Assembly (NCBI GenBank): GCA_018818125.1
Contig: JAHISQ010000165.1
Coordinates: forward strand, 1-64,000
Source of the DNA: Candidatus Rifleibacteriota bacterium
GTDB taxonomy: Bacteria; Muiribacteriota; Ozemobacteria; Ozemobacterales; Ozemobacteraceae
Direction: 5' to 3'
DNA length: 64,000 nucleotides
This document shows, piece after piece, positions 53,545 through 63,272 of this stretch; within the stretch, counting starts at the first letter, position 1; the number at the start of each line of letters is the position of its first letter. A program made the position numbers and the translations under genes. The notes under the pieces were generated by a model, which worked only from the letters and a program-made list of their open reading frames with translations, had not been told where the DNA came from and did not search any database.

Positions 53545-55280
53545 AGAGTGGCGTCTACCTCGCGCCAGCTCAAGATTTCTTTTTGAATGGCAAGCTCGTA
53601 AAGGCTTGTATAATCGATTTTCTTATCGACAGTATAATCGTAGCTCGATCTTTCGAGAATTTCCTGCCAGTTGTAGTAGGTTATTCTGACATCGTTGGGC
53701 ATCTTGCGACGATTGAAATAATCTACCGAGAGGTTGCCGACTATATCCATGTTGGTAAGCTTGCGTATAGAAGAGTCAGTATCGAGCTCAAGACCGCCTT
53801 CAGCATGGAAGCTGCCTTCGAGGCGAGGACTGAGGTTTCTGAAAGGATGAGTAATACCAAATCTCGACCAGTCACTGTCGTGATGAGGCTTATAAATAAT
53901 TCGCCCGGTTTTCGGGTCTTCTACTGATGTATCCCAAGACTTATCACGCAATGCAATTATGCCTACACATGAGTCTAGCCCTGAATCATCCGGCAACGTC
54001 AACACATCGCCGCCAATGTAGATATTACCCTCGACGACCAGCAAGCCCTTTCCCTTGACCCAGCCTTCGAGAAAAACATCGCCCTTGATATAGGTCAGGC
54101 CATTGATTTCGACGGCACGACTGGTATCATGCGCCTTGGTCGGGTTACCAAAATAGCGACTATATTTATTGGGCACACTGCGCCAGTCACCCCAGCCGTA
54201 GAGGGGAATCACGTCTTTATAGGTGACTTCATTGCGGCCAAAGGCTTCCTGAAAGTTTATATCGGTATAATATTTGCCATACTGTGGATTTTCGGTCGGA
54301 TCGATGAGACGATTTGCCAATCGGCGATATACTTCAGCGGGATAGAGGTTAACCTGCTTATTTTCGTATTCTTCGACCTTGCGGGTCTGCGAATGATAGA
54401 GTTCACCGCCTGATTTTATCCACCATGGCCAGGTAAAAAGCCCCTGCCATTTGTAATACTCGCGGTTAATCGGGTTGTCAGTGTATTCCAGCTCAGTTTC
54501 GCTCAAATCAGCGCCACCGTTCCAGCCTGTCCAGCCGATGCCCATATCGAGCCAGGGGTGTTCAAGCTCGGTACGCATTTTGGTAAGCATAAGCCACTTG
54601 GGCAAATCGACCTTGGCACCATCTTTCATATAAGCCTTACCACCATTGACGATGAAACCCCAGGGATCCCAGAAATCGAAAGTTTCGATTTTAAATGAAT
54701 CTGCATTAGCCTTATTGAGGAAAAGGCCATGACTGGGCGCAACCATGCCAACAGCGTTGGTGTTGAGCGGGCCTTTGAGAAGCATGGCCTTAAGAGTCTT
54801 TTTAACTTCAATCTGTTTGCGAGTGCGCTGAAAAGTGCCTAGTGAATTAACGGTAATGATACCCTGTCGCGCGATCTCGCGCGGCACGCCCTTGGCTACC
54901 AGATCTTCAAAAGCCTTGCGATCAAGCTGCCAGGTCAGTCTGGCCTTGACCGCGCCGCCGGCCACCAAAGGAGCTACCGATTTGTTACCTGCTGACAGGC
55001 GCGACAGATCGACATCTACACTTCCTTCATCCTGTTTTGTGATCAGGTTATAAAAAGGATTTTCGGGATTATTCATCTGGCTTTTGACCGTGAACAGCGT
55101 TTCTTCAACACCGGCTTCAGCCAGCAGCAACGAGGTTGTTGCATCTACGTAGTTTTCGGTTTGATATACCTCACCACGCATGAAATAGATCATGCCGTAA
55201 ACGATGATACTGATCACGGCGATCGTACATATAGTAAAGAACAGTGCTATGCCCGATTTTCTGTTTCTTGCTTTTATCAT
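53541..55280 (-). CDS. PilX/GspK-like pilin-related protein
   Basis: The protein has 579 residues. The N-terminus is prepilin-like: a short basic leader with RKSG, then the hydrophobic helix IALFFTICTIAVISIIVYGMIYF, fitting prepilin peptidase cleavage after Gly but without the usual Glu at +5, as in PilX-like or GspK-like minor components. LLLAEAGVEETLF resembles PilX_N. The large C-terminal domain ends in beta-rich repeats (LTYIKGDVFLEGWVKGKGLL, VVEGNIYIGGDV), a helix-like repeat seen in secreted envelope proteins. It may be an assembled pilus component or a surface protein. It heads the operon with the kinase and regulator. Confidence 0.7.
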   Translation of the reverse strand: MIKARNRKSGIALFFTICTIAVISIIVYGMIYFMRGEVYQTENYVDATTSLLLAEAGVEETLFTVKSQMNNPENPFYNLITKQDEGSVDVDLSRLSAGNKSVAPLVAGGAVKARLTWQLDRKAFEDLVAKGVPREIARQGIITVNSLGTFQRTRKQIEVKKTLKAMLLKGPLNTNAVGMVAPSHGLFLNKANADSFKIETFDFWDPWGFIVNGGKAYMKDGAKVDLPKWLMLTKMRTELEHPWLDMGIGWTGWNGGADLSETELEYTDNPINREYYKWQGLFTWPWWIKSGGELYHSQTRKVEEYENKQVNLYPAEVYRRLANRLIDPTENPQYGKYYTDINFQEAFGRNEVTYKDVIPLYGWGDWRSVPNKYSRYFGNPTKAHDTSRAVEINGLTYIKGDVFLEGWVKGKGLLVVEGNIYIGGDVLTLPDDSGLDSCVGIIALRDKSWDTSVEDPKTGRIIYKPHHDSDWSRFGITHPFRNLSPRLEGSFHAEGGLELDTDSSIRKLTNMDIVGNLSVDYFNRRKMPNDVRITYYNWQEILERSSYDYTVDKKIDYTSLYELAIQKEILSWREVDATL

Positions 55281-55574
55281 AAAACCAGCTTCCTTACGAG
55301 GATCTGAATACTTTAATCATAACAATGTACCCCGAGAAACGCAAGGGAAAGTAGTCTTCCGAAAAATAGCGGTAGAGATTTTTCGGGACTGGGTTGTGGG
55401 GATTTTTAGCGGACTGAAAAAGATAGACGTTAGTCTTACTTTTGCACCAGGTAAATTCTCTGCATTTTGTGTGATTTGCTGGATTTTGGGCGCAGTAAAG
55501 CCTTTGGGGTTCAGTTTTCATTTTGTTTTGACTTTTCAAGGTCCCTGCCATCGAAAACTCTACGAGGCAAAAGC

Positions 55575-55620
55575 ACTGAATCGCCAACCTGTTAATATCA
55601 GGTCGGCGATTCAGTATTTT
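55575..55620. terminator. 17-bp stem hairpin followed by T tract on the plus strand
   Basis: Arms at 55575-55591 and 55599-55615 (ACTGAATCGCC...) pair over 17 bp with one mismatch and a 7-nt loop. TATTTTTGC follows on the plus strand. The minus-strand side is only weakly T-rich (GCTTTT). It lies in the 411-bp gap 55281-55691, downstream of the DUF1566 gene, and no convincing gene fills that gap. Confidence 0.45.
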
Positions 55621-55691
55621 TGCTTAGTCGAATAGAGGTCTAGACGAGTATCAGCTAACAAAGGACAATTGATGTCTAACGAGAAAGGATC

Positions 55692-56303
55692 CTATTTCAA
55701 AAAATTAAATTTGGAGCCAGTTTTGGGCTTTTTATTAGATGCAGTTTTGGTGCGAATGGCAAATCCTCGATAATTGTAATCATTATAATCGCGATTGGTC
55801 CAGTGCTCTTTCTTTGCTACATCTTCTCGGAAGCAGAAATACCAGATAAAAGAGCCGTTTTTCTGATTTTCTTTAAGTTCTTTTCCATTGTAAATGTCAG
55901 AAGACCATACGGTCCATGCTGTGCCAAGCTTGAAAGCAGAATGAAGCTGGACTTTGACTTTACTGACTGGTTTGGCTTTGGGATCTACTGCGGGGCGAAC
56001 GGCGCCCGGTACACATATGGTGTGAAGTTCTTTCATGGTAGGAGTTCGCCAGTCGCTGCCGAGAGTCTTAACCCATGCCAACACTTGATTGTAGTCCATG
56101 GCCCGATCCGGTCCTTCCATCCACTGGAAACCAGTGCTCTTGTCGGTTATAATCCCCTTGTCGTCACGCGTAAAGCGATCATTTGCCTGGAGATCCTTTA
56201 GGTAATCAGAGGTCGGAGTGCCATTGGCGAAAGATGCATTCACAGTAAGAACCATTAAAAATATTGTGAACAGCAAAACCGGAACATGAATTTTTCTCAG
56301 CAT
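55692..56303 (-). CDS. Secreted DUF1566 (Lcl C-terminal-like) protein
   Basis: The protein has 203 residues with AGGTGG six bases before the ATG. A signal peptide (VPVLLFTIFLMVLTVNASFA) precedes a DUF1566 domain: FTRDDKGIITDKSTGFQWME, YNQVLAWVKTLGSDWRTPTMKELHTI, WTVWSSDIYNG and NYRGFAIRTK. The fold is related to C-type lectin-like/sulfatase-modifying domains, and members are surface or periplasmic proteins of unknown role. It stands alone, with a hairpin downstream. Confidence 0.85.
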   Translation of the reverse strand: MLRKIHVPVLLFTIFLMVLTVNASFANGTPTSDYLKDLQANDRFTRDDKGIITDKSTGFQWMEGPDRAMDYNQVLAWVKTLGSDWRTPTMKELHTICVPGAVRPAVDPKAKPVSKVKVQLHSAFKLGTAWTVWSSDIYNGKELKENQKNGSFIWYFCFREDVAKKEHWTNRDYNDYNYRGFAIRTKTASNKKPKTGSKFNFLK

Positions 56304-56571
56304 TTAGATCCACCTTTCTCAAACCGATTGGTCATTTTTTAGATTCAAATAGCTTATCTTTTAGATATAACTGATTATGATCGATTGCGTCAATCAAAAA
56401 TTGCAGTAGAGATTTTTCTAATTTTCTACTCAAACATCTATTTCTGGGTATACTTGCAAACGTTCGATGATTTTACCGATGTCAGTGTCGCCAGAATGGT
56501 ATGAATGCAGAGATAATTAGGCGGAATATACTTCTTTGCCTGGTTAATTCGCACGTAGGAGCAAGCGATAA

Positions 56572-57624
56572 ATGAAGCAAAAACATGTGACGGGTTGCAT
56601 TCTTGGCACAGCAGTTGGCGACGCGCTGGGTCTTCCATACGAAGGCTTGTCAGCTGATCGGGGCGCGCGAATGCTTGGCTCGCCCGACCGTTATCGCTTT
56701 ATCTTCGGGCGCGGAATGGTTTCTGACGATACCGAACACACATGCATGGTTGCACAGGCTATTATTGACAGCGAAGGCGATGTCAAACGTTTTACCATGT
56801 CGCTGGCCCGACGTTTTCGCTTCTGGCTGCTTTTTGTTCCAGTGGGAACCGGCTTCGCCACTTTGAGATCGGTATTCAAGCTCTGGCTGGGCTTCAATCC
56901 CGACCAGAGCGGTGTTTTTTCGGCGGGAAATGGTCCAGCCATGCGCGCCGCCCTGTTTGGAGCCTTCTTCAGCGATCACGAAACGATAAAGGCCTATATT
57001 AAGGCCTCAACCCTAATTACACACACCGATCCAAAAGCAGAATACGGCTCATTGGCCGTCGCTCTGGCGGCGTTAATGGCCAGGCAAAACGTAAAAGTCA
57101 GCCCCTATGACTATCTTGCTGAGCTAAAAACTTTTTTGGCGGGCAAGGGTGAAGAGCTGATAACTCTACTAAGCGCCTCAGCTGATTCGGTACACCGCGG
57201 AGAAACAACCAGGGAATTCGCTGATTCAATTGGCCTCGGGAAAGGCGTAACTGGGTATATATATCATACCGTACCAGTTGCAATTCATTGCTGGTTGCGC
57301 AACCAGCAGGACTTTCGCCAGGCGATCAAAGAGATAATAGAATGCGGTGGCGATGCAGACACTACGGCGGCCATCGTCGGTGGAATTGTCGGCTGTGGCA
57401 CCGGTCCGCAAGGGATTCCACGCGAATGGCTCGACAACCTTTGCGAATGGCCAGGAACAGTTGCATGGATGGAGCGGCTCGGGAATGAACTCTCAATGAA
57501 CGCCGAAGATAAGTCTGACAGTCCAACACCCGAACTTCGCTTCTGGCAAATACTTCCGCGCAACATTTTCGTATTAATCGTAGTTCTACTTCATGGCTTT
57601 CGCAGGCTTTTTCCGCCGTATTGA
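56572..57624 (+). CDS. ADP-ribosylglycohydrolase (DraG-like)
   Basis: The protein has 350 residues, with GGAG ten bases before the ATG. Metal and substrate motifs of the family are present: GCILGTAVGDALGLPYEG, SDDTEHTCMVAQA, LITHTDPKAEYG and CGGDADTTAAIVGGIVG. Such enzymes remove ADP-ribose from modified proteins or related small molecules. No DraT-like transferase is nearby. A C-terminal hydrophobic tail (NIFVLIVVLLHGF) is unusual and could associate with the membrane. The 268-bp gap upstream holds no feature I can call. Confidence 0.92.
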   Translation: MKQKHVTGCILGTAVGDALGLPYEGLSADRGARMLGSPDRYRFIFGRGMVSDDTEHTCMVAQAIIDSEGDVKRFTMSLARRFRFWLLFVPVGTGFATLRSVFKLWLGFNPDQSGVFSAGNGPAMRAALFGAFFSDHETIKAYIKASTLITHTDPKAEYGSLAVALAALMARQNVKVSPYDYLAELKTFLAGKGEELITLLSASADSVHRGETTREFADSIGLGKGVTGYIYHTVPVAIHCWLRNQQDFRQAIKEIIECGGDADTTAAIVGGIVGCGTGPQGIPREWLDNLCEWPGTVAWMERLGNELSMNAEDKSDSPTPELRFWQILPRNIFVLIVVLLHGFRRLFPPY

Positions 57625-57700
57625 TTCACCGTCTGCTTCGGGTGCTCAGGCTGCCCAGAGACAAAAGAGGCAACGCGACACTGCAAGCAACCAGTTTTCC

Positions 57701-58180
57701 TCACTGGCTGGATTTGGCATGATGCAGATCAAGACGTAGAAGCCACCGCGGCTCCATTTTCTGCGGGTGATCTGAGAGTTCGGCCATTTTATAAAAACCG
57801 GATTTTTCCATGTATAATTTCATTGCGGCCAGGTTATTCGGGTTAACGGTCAATTCAAGCCAGGCCAGCCCGGAATCGATTGCCAGCCTGACCAGATATC
57901 GCATCAGAATGGCACCAAGCCCTTGCCCATGCCTGGTTTCATCTACCGCAAAACCAAAGACCACGGCACCATCATCATGAATGTTGCGTAAAAGCACAGT
58001 TTCGGCAACGACCTTATTCTTGTCGTCAATCAGGCAAAATACAGAGCCACTGCGGGTAAACTGCGAAAGATTAAAAACTGAAATACCGTCGGTGCCAAAA
58101 GCCTGGGCATCTATGTCGGCAATTTGCCGCAGTATTCCCCAATCCTGCGCATCTGGGCACATAAAACGATAATCGCTCAC
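57701..58180 (-). CDS. GNAT-family N-acetyltransferase
   Basis: I choose GTG 58180, which overlaps the stop of the propeller gene (GTGA), giving 159 residues; the upstream frame belongs to that gene. The acetyl-CoA site is FAVDETRHGQGLGAILMRYLV, followed by LELTVNPNNLAAMKLYMEKSGF, the NxxA.xLYEKxGF pattern of RimI-like enzymes. Substrate is unknown. It is translationally coupled to the beta-propeller protein. Confidence 0.82.
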   Translation of the reverse strand: MSDYRFMCPDAQDWGILRQIADIDAQAFGTDGISVFNLSQFTRSGSVFCLIDDKNKVVAETVLLRNIHDDGAVVFGFAVDETRHGQGLGAILMRYLVRLAIDSGLAWLELTVNPNNLAAMKLYMEKSGFYKMAELSDHPQKMEPRWLLRLDLHHAKSSQ

Positions 58181-60084
58181 GTGGTCACAGCAGCAATACA
58201 GCTGAGAGCTTCGTCGGCAAGAACAATCATGCTCATCCTGCGATGGCACGGCAGCATTTTCTTAAGCTTATATGGTGAAGTATAGCGAGCAAGAATCTGG
58301 CCCTCACCGCTGATCAGGCCAAGCTGATCAAGGTCGGTACCGATAATTGCACCGGCTTCATGCGCCGTCATATAAGCCGGCCGGCCGGTCAATGCAACCT
58401 TGAACATTTCGCCGGTGCGACGGTTTAAAACTATGACATCTTCACTCTCGCAGGCGACAAAAACAGTTTCGAACTCGCGATTGTACTCAATCAGAGTGAT
58501 CTTGCCTTCAAGCTGATAAGAAAAAATATCTTCAAGTTCGAGGGTGTATAAAATAACCCGCCCACAGGCATCGCCGCAAAGAACGAATTCACCGTTCGAA
58601 CTGAGATTGGTGCAGCTGATACTGTTTTCGAAATCGATGCGTTTTTCTACGCTTCCTTCTGAACTCAGGAGATACAGAGATTTATCTGATCTCAACAACA
58701 GCTTATCGCCAACCACACTGAAACTGACAACTCTTTCTTTTATGTCAACCAGATGCGAAAAATGATCAGAAGACAGATAAAACTTGCACTTACCAAGGCT
58801 ATCGAGCAACACCATGGCAGCATCAGGAAACAAATGCACGCGCTTGAATTGACCCAAAAATTTAAAAATTTCACTACCAGAAAGATCAAAGCCCATCACA
58901 CCAGCCGAAGTAACAGCTATAGCCGTGTCAGCCTCTGATGAAACCGCAATATCGAGCACTTTGGTTCCACTAAGACGGTTGTTCCAGATCTCTTCGCCAA
59001 GATCGTTTATGCAGAAAAGCTTTTCGCCGCCATCCCAGACCAGGCAGTATTCAACGCCATCCTGACCTTTCCAGATATATACTTTTGACTGCTGCTCGTC
59101 ACTGCCAACCAGCTCAATGTTCCAGACTTTCATAAATGATGACTTCAGCGTTGCCGGCACCGGTCGTGCAACCGTTTCTTTAAAAACCAGGCAATTGTTG
59201 AGTTGACCGGCATCCTGAACCAGCATACCGATCTCACCACGCTCAGTAGCGTAAAATATTGCGCCACCATCTGAACTGATACTGGCTTTCAGCAAACGGT
59301 CAGGCATCCAATGTTCCCAAATCGGCAACCCGTTGGTATCTAGCTTAACAAGATGGCCAGCAGCGCTGAAAGCCAAAGACTCAGCACTTTTTGAGGCATA
59401 GGAAACTCCAGCCAGATCGTTTCCAAAGGCGCCTTTCCAGATGCCTGAACCGCGCACCAGATGCATGCAGAAAACATGGCCACGCGCAGACAGAGCCAAC
59501 GCTATCGTCCCATCCTCGCTGAGTGATATCGAAATTACCTTGTCGAGACCCATAAAAGCATCGATAGGACGACCGGCCTGATTAATCGCACCCAGCCCTT
59601 CGCCACGATCGTCAGCACATGGAAACGCGACAAATTCGCCACCATCGGAAATTGCCATATCTGTCGGCCGCTTCATCAAGTTACGATAGGCCCACTTTAC
59701 ACGCAGACTGCGGTCAGCGCCGATAATTGCCGGATCTGAGGTAACAAAGCTAAAAACTTCACCAGTTGCGCTAATTCGACCAAGCAGTGCGGGAAACGGG
59801 CGTTTTCGCCAAAGTGTAGCCCCGTCCTGACCAAATAAAATTGAGTGCTTATCGTTATCTACCGCGAGTATCTCAAGTGTGTCGGCAATTGAGATACTGA
59901 CGAGGTCGTAGCCAGTATTTCGGTGCCAGAGTTCCTGGCCGTTGCGGTTGAACAAGCGCAGTTCGGTGCCTTTGTCGTAGACGGCAAAACTGCTGTGATC
60001 GCTGGTAAATTCTACCAGCTTGAGACCAGACACTTGTATGTGCCAAGCCTTCTGATAACTTGTTGCATCGGTCTTATCGGGCAT
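58177..60084 (-). CDS. Cytoplasmic beta-propeller (WD40/PQQ-like) protein
   Basis: ATG 60084 with TAGGTG five bases upstream gives 635 residues. The chain consists of about a dozen repeats of four strands with a Gly-x-x-x-W/L pattern (RLFNRNGQELWHRNTG, ILFGQDGATLWRKRP, VKLDTNGLPIWEHWM, FCINDLGEEIWNNRLSG), enough for two propellers. No signal peptide or membrane span is present. It may be a scaffold or binding partner of the coupled acetyltransferase. No specific family is recognised. Confidence 0.75.
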   Translation of the reverse strand: MPDKTDATSYQKAWHIQVSGLKLVEFTSDHSSFAVYDKGTELRLFNRNGQELWHRNTGYDLVSISIADTLEILAVDNDKHSILFGQDGATLWRKRPFPALLGRISATGEVFSFVTSDPAIIGADRSLRVKWAYRNLMKRPTDMAISDGGEFVAFPCADDRGEGLGAINQAGRPIDAFMGLDKVISISLSEDGTIALALSARGHVFCMHLVRGSGIWKGAFGNDLAGVSYASKSAESLAFSAAGHLVKLDTNGLPIWEHWMPDRLLKASISSDGGAIFYATERGEIGMLVQDAGQLNNCLVFKETVARPVPATLKSSFMKVWNIELVGSDEQQSKVYIWKGQDGVEYCLVWDGGEKLFCINDLGEEIWNNRLSGTKVLDIAVSSEADTAIAVTSAGVMGFDLSGSEIFKFLGQFKRVHLFPDAAMVLLDSLGKCKFYLSSDHFSHLVDIKERVVSFSVVGDKLLLRSDKSLYLLSSEGSVEKRIDFENSISCTNLSSNGEFVLCGDACGRVILYTLELEDIFSYQLEGKITLIEYNREFETVFVACESEDVIVLNRRTGEMFKVALTGRPAYMTAHEAGAIIGTDLDQLGLISGEGQILARYTSPYKLKKMLPCHRRMSMIVLADEALSCIAAVTT

Positions 60085-60164
60085 AATCACCTACAACGTT
60101 TCAACATTTATGCAAAGATACCACAAGCGAACACTCAATTCGATTTTTTTATGCAGCAATCTTC

Positions 60165-60173
60165 TGTTATACT
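60165..60173 (+). promoter_or_regulatory. Extended -10 promoter element before the gene at 60204
   Basis: TGTTATACT is an extended -10 element; the region upstream is T-rich without a good -35. Initiation near 60180 leaves a leader of about 24 nt. Confidence 0.4.
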
Positions 60174-60203
60174 TTAAAAATAAATCAGTTATTCGGAGTT
60201 GAA

Positions 60204-61556
60204 ATGAAAAACAGATCAATCTACCTGCGAACTTTTCTGGCAATTGTTTTATCTCTGAGCATTTATGCAGCAGCTTTTTCGCAGCTTGGCCCGACCATTT
60301 CGCAAACTGGCGTCTGGCAGGGAATCAGCTCGCATCAGGTCATTCAAGCAAAGATCGACGACAAGATCGAGCGCGTCTGCCTGCCACGTTTTGAGTTCAA
60401 AGACGACATAGACCAGCAGGTTCTGCGTCAGAAAATCAAAGAAGGTATTGTTACTCAGGAAGCAATTTTTCAGCTTTATCACGATGGACTTGGCCGTCCA
60501 AAAAAAGAAAACGGCATGTATTACGCGTCCAGCGTTTATCTAAAAGATATTAAAATGACCTATTCCTCCTACCTGCGCCGTGCAGGCTACAATTTTACTA
60601 TCAGCAAAACCCCGGCATTTGAAGACAAAGAACTTTTGCGCGGCGAGCTCTACAGCGATCACATCATAGCCCGAAAAGCTGAACAGGACAAAATAGACAA
60701 GGAATATGATGATAAAAAACCGGCGAAAGTCAGCAACATTTCGACAATGCGCGTAACCACAATTTATGACGTGCTGCCAAAGGGCGTTATACCACCACGA
60801 ATCCGCAAACAGCAGGAAGAAATTGCACGCAGGCTTGCCGAGCTTAAGAATCGGCCTTACGGGACTGAAATTGTGCAGATCGATCCGCTTCGCTGGGCGA
60901 GCGGCCGCATGGGTTTGATTCGCGAAGACGGTGTAATCAGTGGAGCAATCGTAGAAGGCCAGAAGCCAGAACTGCTTATTAAAGCACCTGTAGAAAAGGG
61001 CTGGCTGACACCACAAATGATTGGTGAACTGAACGGTCAATCCTGCGAATTCGTTTTACAGCGCTATGCCAACGGTCTGGAAGTATTCGAAAATTCTCGA
61101 TATCTGGTGCGCGACATCTATTTCAGCAACTGGAAACTGAGCTGGGAAGAATGGCTGGCAAAGCATCAGATCAACTATGTCGAACCTGAACTGCGACCCA
61201 ACTATGCCAGCGGTACCATTGCACTAGAAGTAAAGCTTGTTTCTGGCACCTTCGGCAGTCTGAGCGCCCCTGTGCTCTGTCAGGTCAATTTTGCCAAACC
61301 CGGCGATCTCGTCGATAAAAGCGAATTTTTCAGGATATTTGCACCAGACCCGCGGCCAGAAAACTTTAAACAATTTGCCAACCTTTTCAACAAGCTGTTC
61401 AATGGTAAAGAGGCTGATGTCTCAATTCTGGTCTGCCCTGACGGCAAGCCTTACACTGAACTCGGCCAGCGCCGCGCACGCCGCATCTATTTTCCGGAAC
61501 ACAAGGCTACTCTTGACATGGCAGAAAGCCAGGTCATGAGCGGCAAAATCAGATAG
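60204..61556 (+). CDS. Secreted protein of unknown function
   Basis: The protein has 450 residues, with GGAG five bases before the ATG. A signal peptide (YLRTFLAIVLSLSIYAAAFS) indicates export. The mature part is mixed alpha/beta with a charged, likely coiled segment near 195-215 (PPRIRKQQEEIARRLAELK). Two regions look related: residues about 85-130 (EGIVTQEAIFQLYHDGLGRP ... YLKDIKMTYSSYLRRAGY) and about 270-325 (WLTPQMIGELNGQ ... YLVRDIYFSNWKLSWEEWLAKH), suggesting an internal duplication. I recognise no family. It stands as a single gene before pruA. Confidence 0.65.
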   Translation: MKNRSIYLRTFLAIVLSLSIYAAAFSQLGPTISQTGVWQGISSHQVIQAKIDDKIERVCLPRFEFKDDIDQQVLRQKIKEGIVTQEAIFQLYHDGLGRPKKENGMYYASSVYLKDIKMTYSSYLRRAGYNFTISKTPAFEDKELLRGELYSDHIIARKAEQDKIDKEYDDKKPAKVSNISTMRVTTIYDVLPKGVIPPRIRKQQEEIARRLAELKNRPYGTEIVQIDPLRWASGRMGLIREDGVISGAIVEGQKPELLIKAPVEKGWLTPQMIGELNGQSCEFVLQRYANGLEVFENSRYLVRDIYFSNWKLSWEEWLAKHQINYVEPELRPNYASGTIALEVKLVSGTFGSLSAPVLCQVNFAKPGDLVDKSEFFRIFAPDPRPENFKQFANLFNKLFNGKEADVSILVCPDGKPYTELGQRRARRIYFPEHKATLDMAESQVMSGKIR

Positions 61557-61577
61557 TTTACGACAAATACCTGCGAT

Positions 61578-61606
61578 TTGACTTGAGTGCGCTTTTGCAG
61601 TAGTTT
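61578..61606 (+). promoter_or_regulatory. Possible promoter for the P5C dehydrogenase gene
   Basis: TTGACT (61578-61583) and TAGTTT (61601-61606) are 17 bp apart. The -35 is good and the -10 is weak. Confidence 0.35.
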
Positions 61607-61636
61607 TGAGCGACAATTTTATTTGGGGAGGGAATG

Positions 61637-63265
61637 ATGAATAACGCTATTTTCAAAATGGTTCCGCCGGCTAATGAGCCAATTTACGGCTATCGGAAGG
61701 GCTCGAAAGAAGAGCTGGCGCTTACCGCAGAACTGCAGAAGCAGTCTGAGAATATCATCGAGATTCCGTTGATCATTGATGGCAAAGAAGTTAAAACTGG
61801 CAAAATGGGCGAATTCAGGAATCCATCAGACCACAAACAGATTCTCGCCCGTTATCACATGGCAACGGAAAAAGAAGTTAAGATGGCAATCGAAGCAGCC
61901 TGTAAGGCCCAAAAAGCATGGGGAGACACACCCTGGCAGGATCGTGCCGCCGTGGCCATGAAAATAGCCCGCCTTCTCGCCGAGAAATACCGCTATCAGG
62001 TAAATGCGGCCACCATGCTTGGTCAGGGTAAAAACATCTTTCAGGCTGAAATCGATGCGGCCTGTGAAACCATTGACTTTCTACGATTCAACGCCACATT
62101 CATGACTCAGATTTATTCTGAGCAGCCAAATTCTGATGTCGGACAAATGAATCGCCTCGAATATCGACCACTCGAAGGGTTTGTCTTTGCAATATCTCCG
62201 TTCAATTTTACTGCAATCGCCTCGAACCTTACCATGTCTCCGGTTATCATGGGCAATGTAGTGGTCTGGAAGCCGGCCACCACCGCAATTCTTTCCAATT
62301 ATTACCTGATGCAGATTTACAAAGAAGCCGGTCTGCCTGATGGCGTCGTCAATTTCCTGCCCGGTTCTGGGGCAACCATCGGCGCAGGCGTATTTGCTGA
62401 CCCGCGTCTTGCCGGCATTCACTTCACCGGCTCAACCTGGACCTTCAATTCGCTCTGGTCAGAGATTTCAAAAAACCTCGCCAATTATCGCTCATATCCG
62501 AAAATAGTCGGCGAAACCGGTGGCAAAGACTTTATCTTTATTCATGAATCAGCTGATATCGAAACGGCAGCTGTAGGCGTTGTCAGAGGCAGCTTTGAAT
62601 ATCAGGGTCAGAAATGTTCTGCCTGCTCACGCGTCTATGCGCCAGCATCAAAATGGCCTGACCTGAAAAACCGTATTCTGAATATGGTAGCCGACATCAA
62701 AATGGGCGACGTACGCGATTACAAAAACTTTGTAAACCCAGTTATCGATGAGAAATCTTTCGACTCGATCATGGGTTACATCGAAAAAGCCAAAGCCGAT
62801 AAATCAGCGAAAATTCTGGCTGGCGGTAACGGCGACAAGTCAAAAGGCTACTTCATCGAACCGACTGTTATCGAAACCACTGACCCGAACTTCTTGACCA
62901 TGCGTGAAGAAATCTTCGGACCGGTAGTAACCATCTACGTTTACGAAGACAGTAAATATGAAGAAACTCTCGCCCTGTGCGACCAGACTTCGCCATACGC
63001 ACTGACTGGCGCCGTGTTTGCCCGCGACCGTCTCGCCGTTCTCAAGGCCAGCGAAATGCTCAAATACGCTGCCGGCAACTTCTATATCAACGACAAATGT
63101 TCTGGCGCAGTTGTTGGCATGCAGCCCTTTGGCGGCGCACGTGGCTCAGGCACTAACGACAAGGCCGGTTGCATGTTAAACCTTATTCGATGGACATCTC
63201 CGCGCGCCATCAAAGAAAATTACATGGCCCCGACTGACTACCGCTATCCCTACATGAACGATTAA
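61637..63265 (+). CDS. pruA: 1-pyrroline-5-carboxylate (glutamate semialdehyde) dehydrogenase
   Basis: Two ATGs are adjacent; GGAGG at 61627-61631 suits the second, at 61637, giving 542 residues. The aldehyde dehydrogenase fold is clear, with GETGGKDFIF (general base Glu) and catalytic C327 in YQGQKCSACSR. FTGSTWTFNSLW, EEIFGPVVTIYVYED and NFYINDKCSGAVVGMQPFGG match the P5CDH (ALDH4A1-like) group in particular. It oxidises glutamate-gamma-semialdehyde to glutamate in proline catabolism. No proline dehydrogenase domain is fused and none lies nearby. Confidence 0.93.
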   Translation: MNNAIFKMVPPANEPIYGYRKGSKEELALTAELQKQSENIIEIPLIIDGKEVKTGKMGEFRNPSDHKQILARYHMATEKEVKMAIEAACKAQKAWGDTPWQDRAAVAMKIARLLAEKYRYQVNAATMLGQGKNIFQAEIDAACETIDFLRFNATFMTQIYSEQPNSDVGQMNRLEYRPLEGFVFAISPFNFTAIASNLTMSPVIMGNVVVWKPATTAILSNYYLMQIYKEAGLPDGVVNFLPGSGATIGAGVFADPRLAGIHFTGSTWTFNSLWSEISKNLANYRSYPKIVGETGGKDFIFIHESADIETAAVGVVRGSFEYQGQKCSACSRVYAPASKWPDLKNRILNMVADIKMGDVRDYKNFVNPVIDEKSFDSIMGYIEKAKADKSAKILAGGNGDKSKGYFIEPTVIETTDPNFLTMREEIFGPVVTIYVYEDSKYEETLALCDQTSPYALTGAVFARDRLAVLKASEMLKYAAGNFYINDKCSGAVVGMQPFGGARGSGTNDKAGCMLNLIRWTSPRAIKENYMAPTDYRYPYMND

Positions 63266-63272
63266 GCCCAGC

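Noticed and set aside
55204..55635. Open frames on both strands filling the gap after the pilin-like gene
   Set aside because: The plus frame overlaps the pilin-like gene start and runs through a hairpin; the minus frame has no start signal or known domain. I regard the gap as non-coding.
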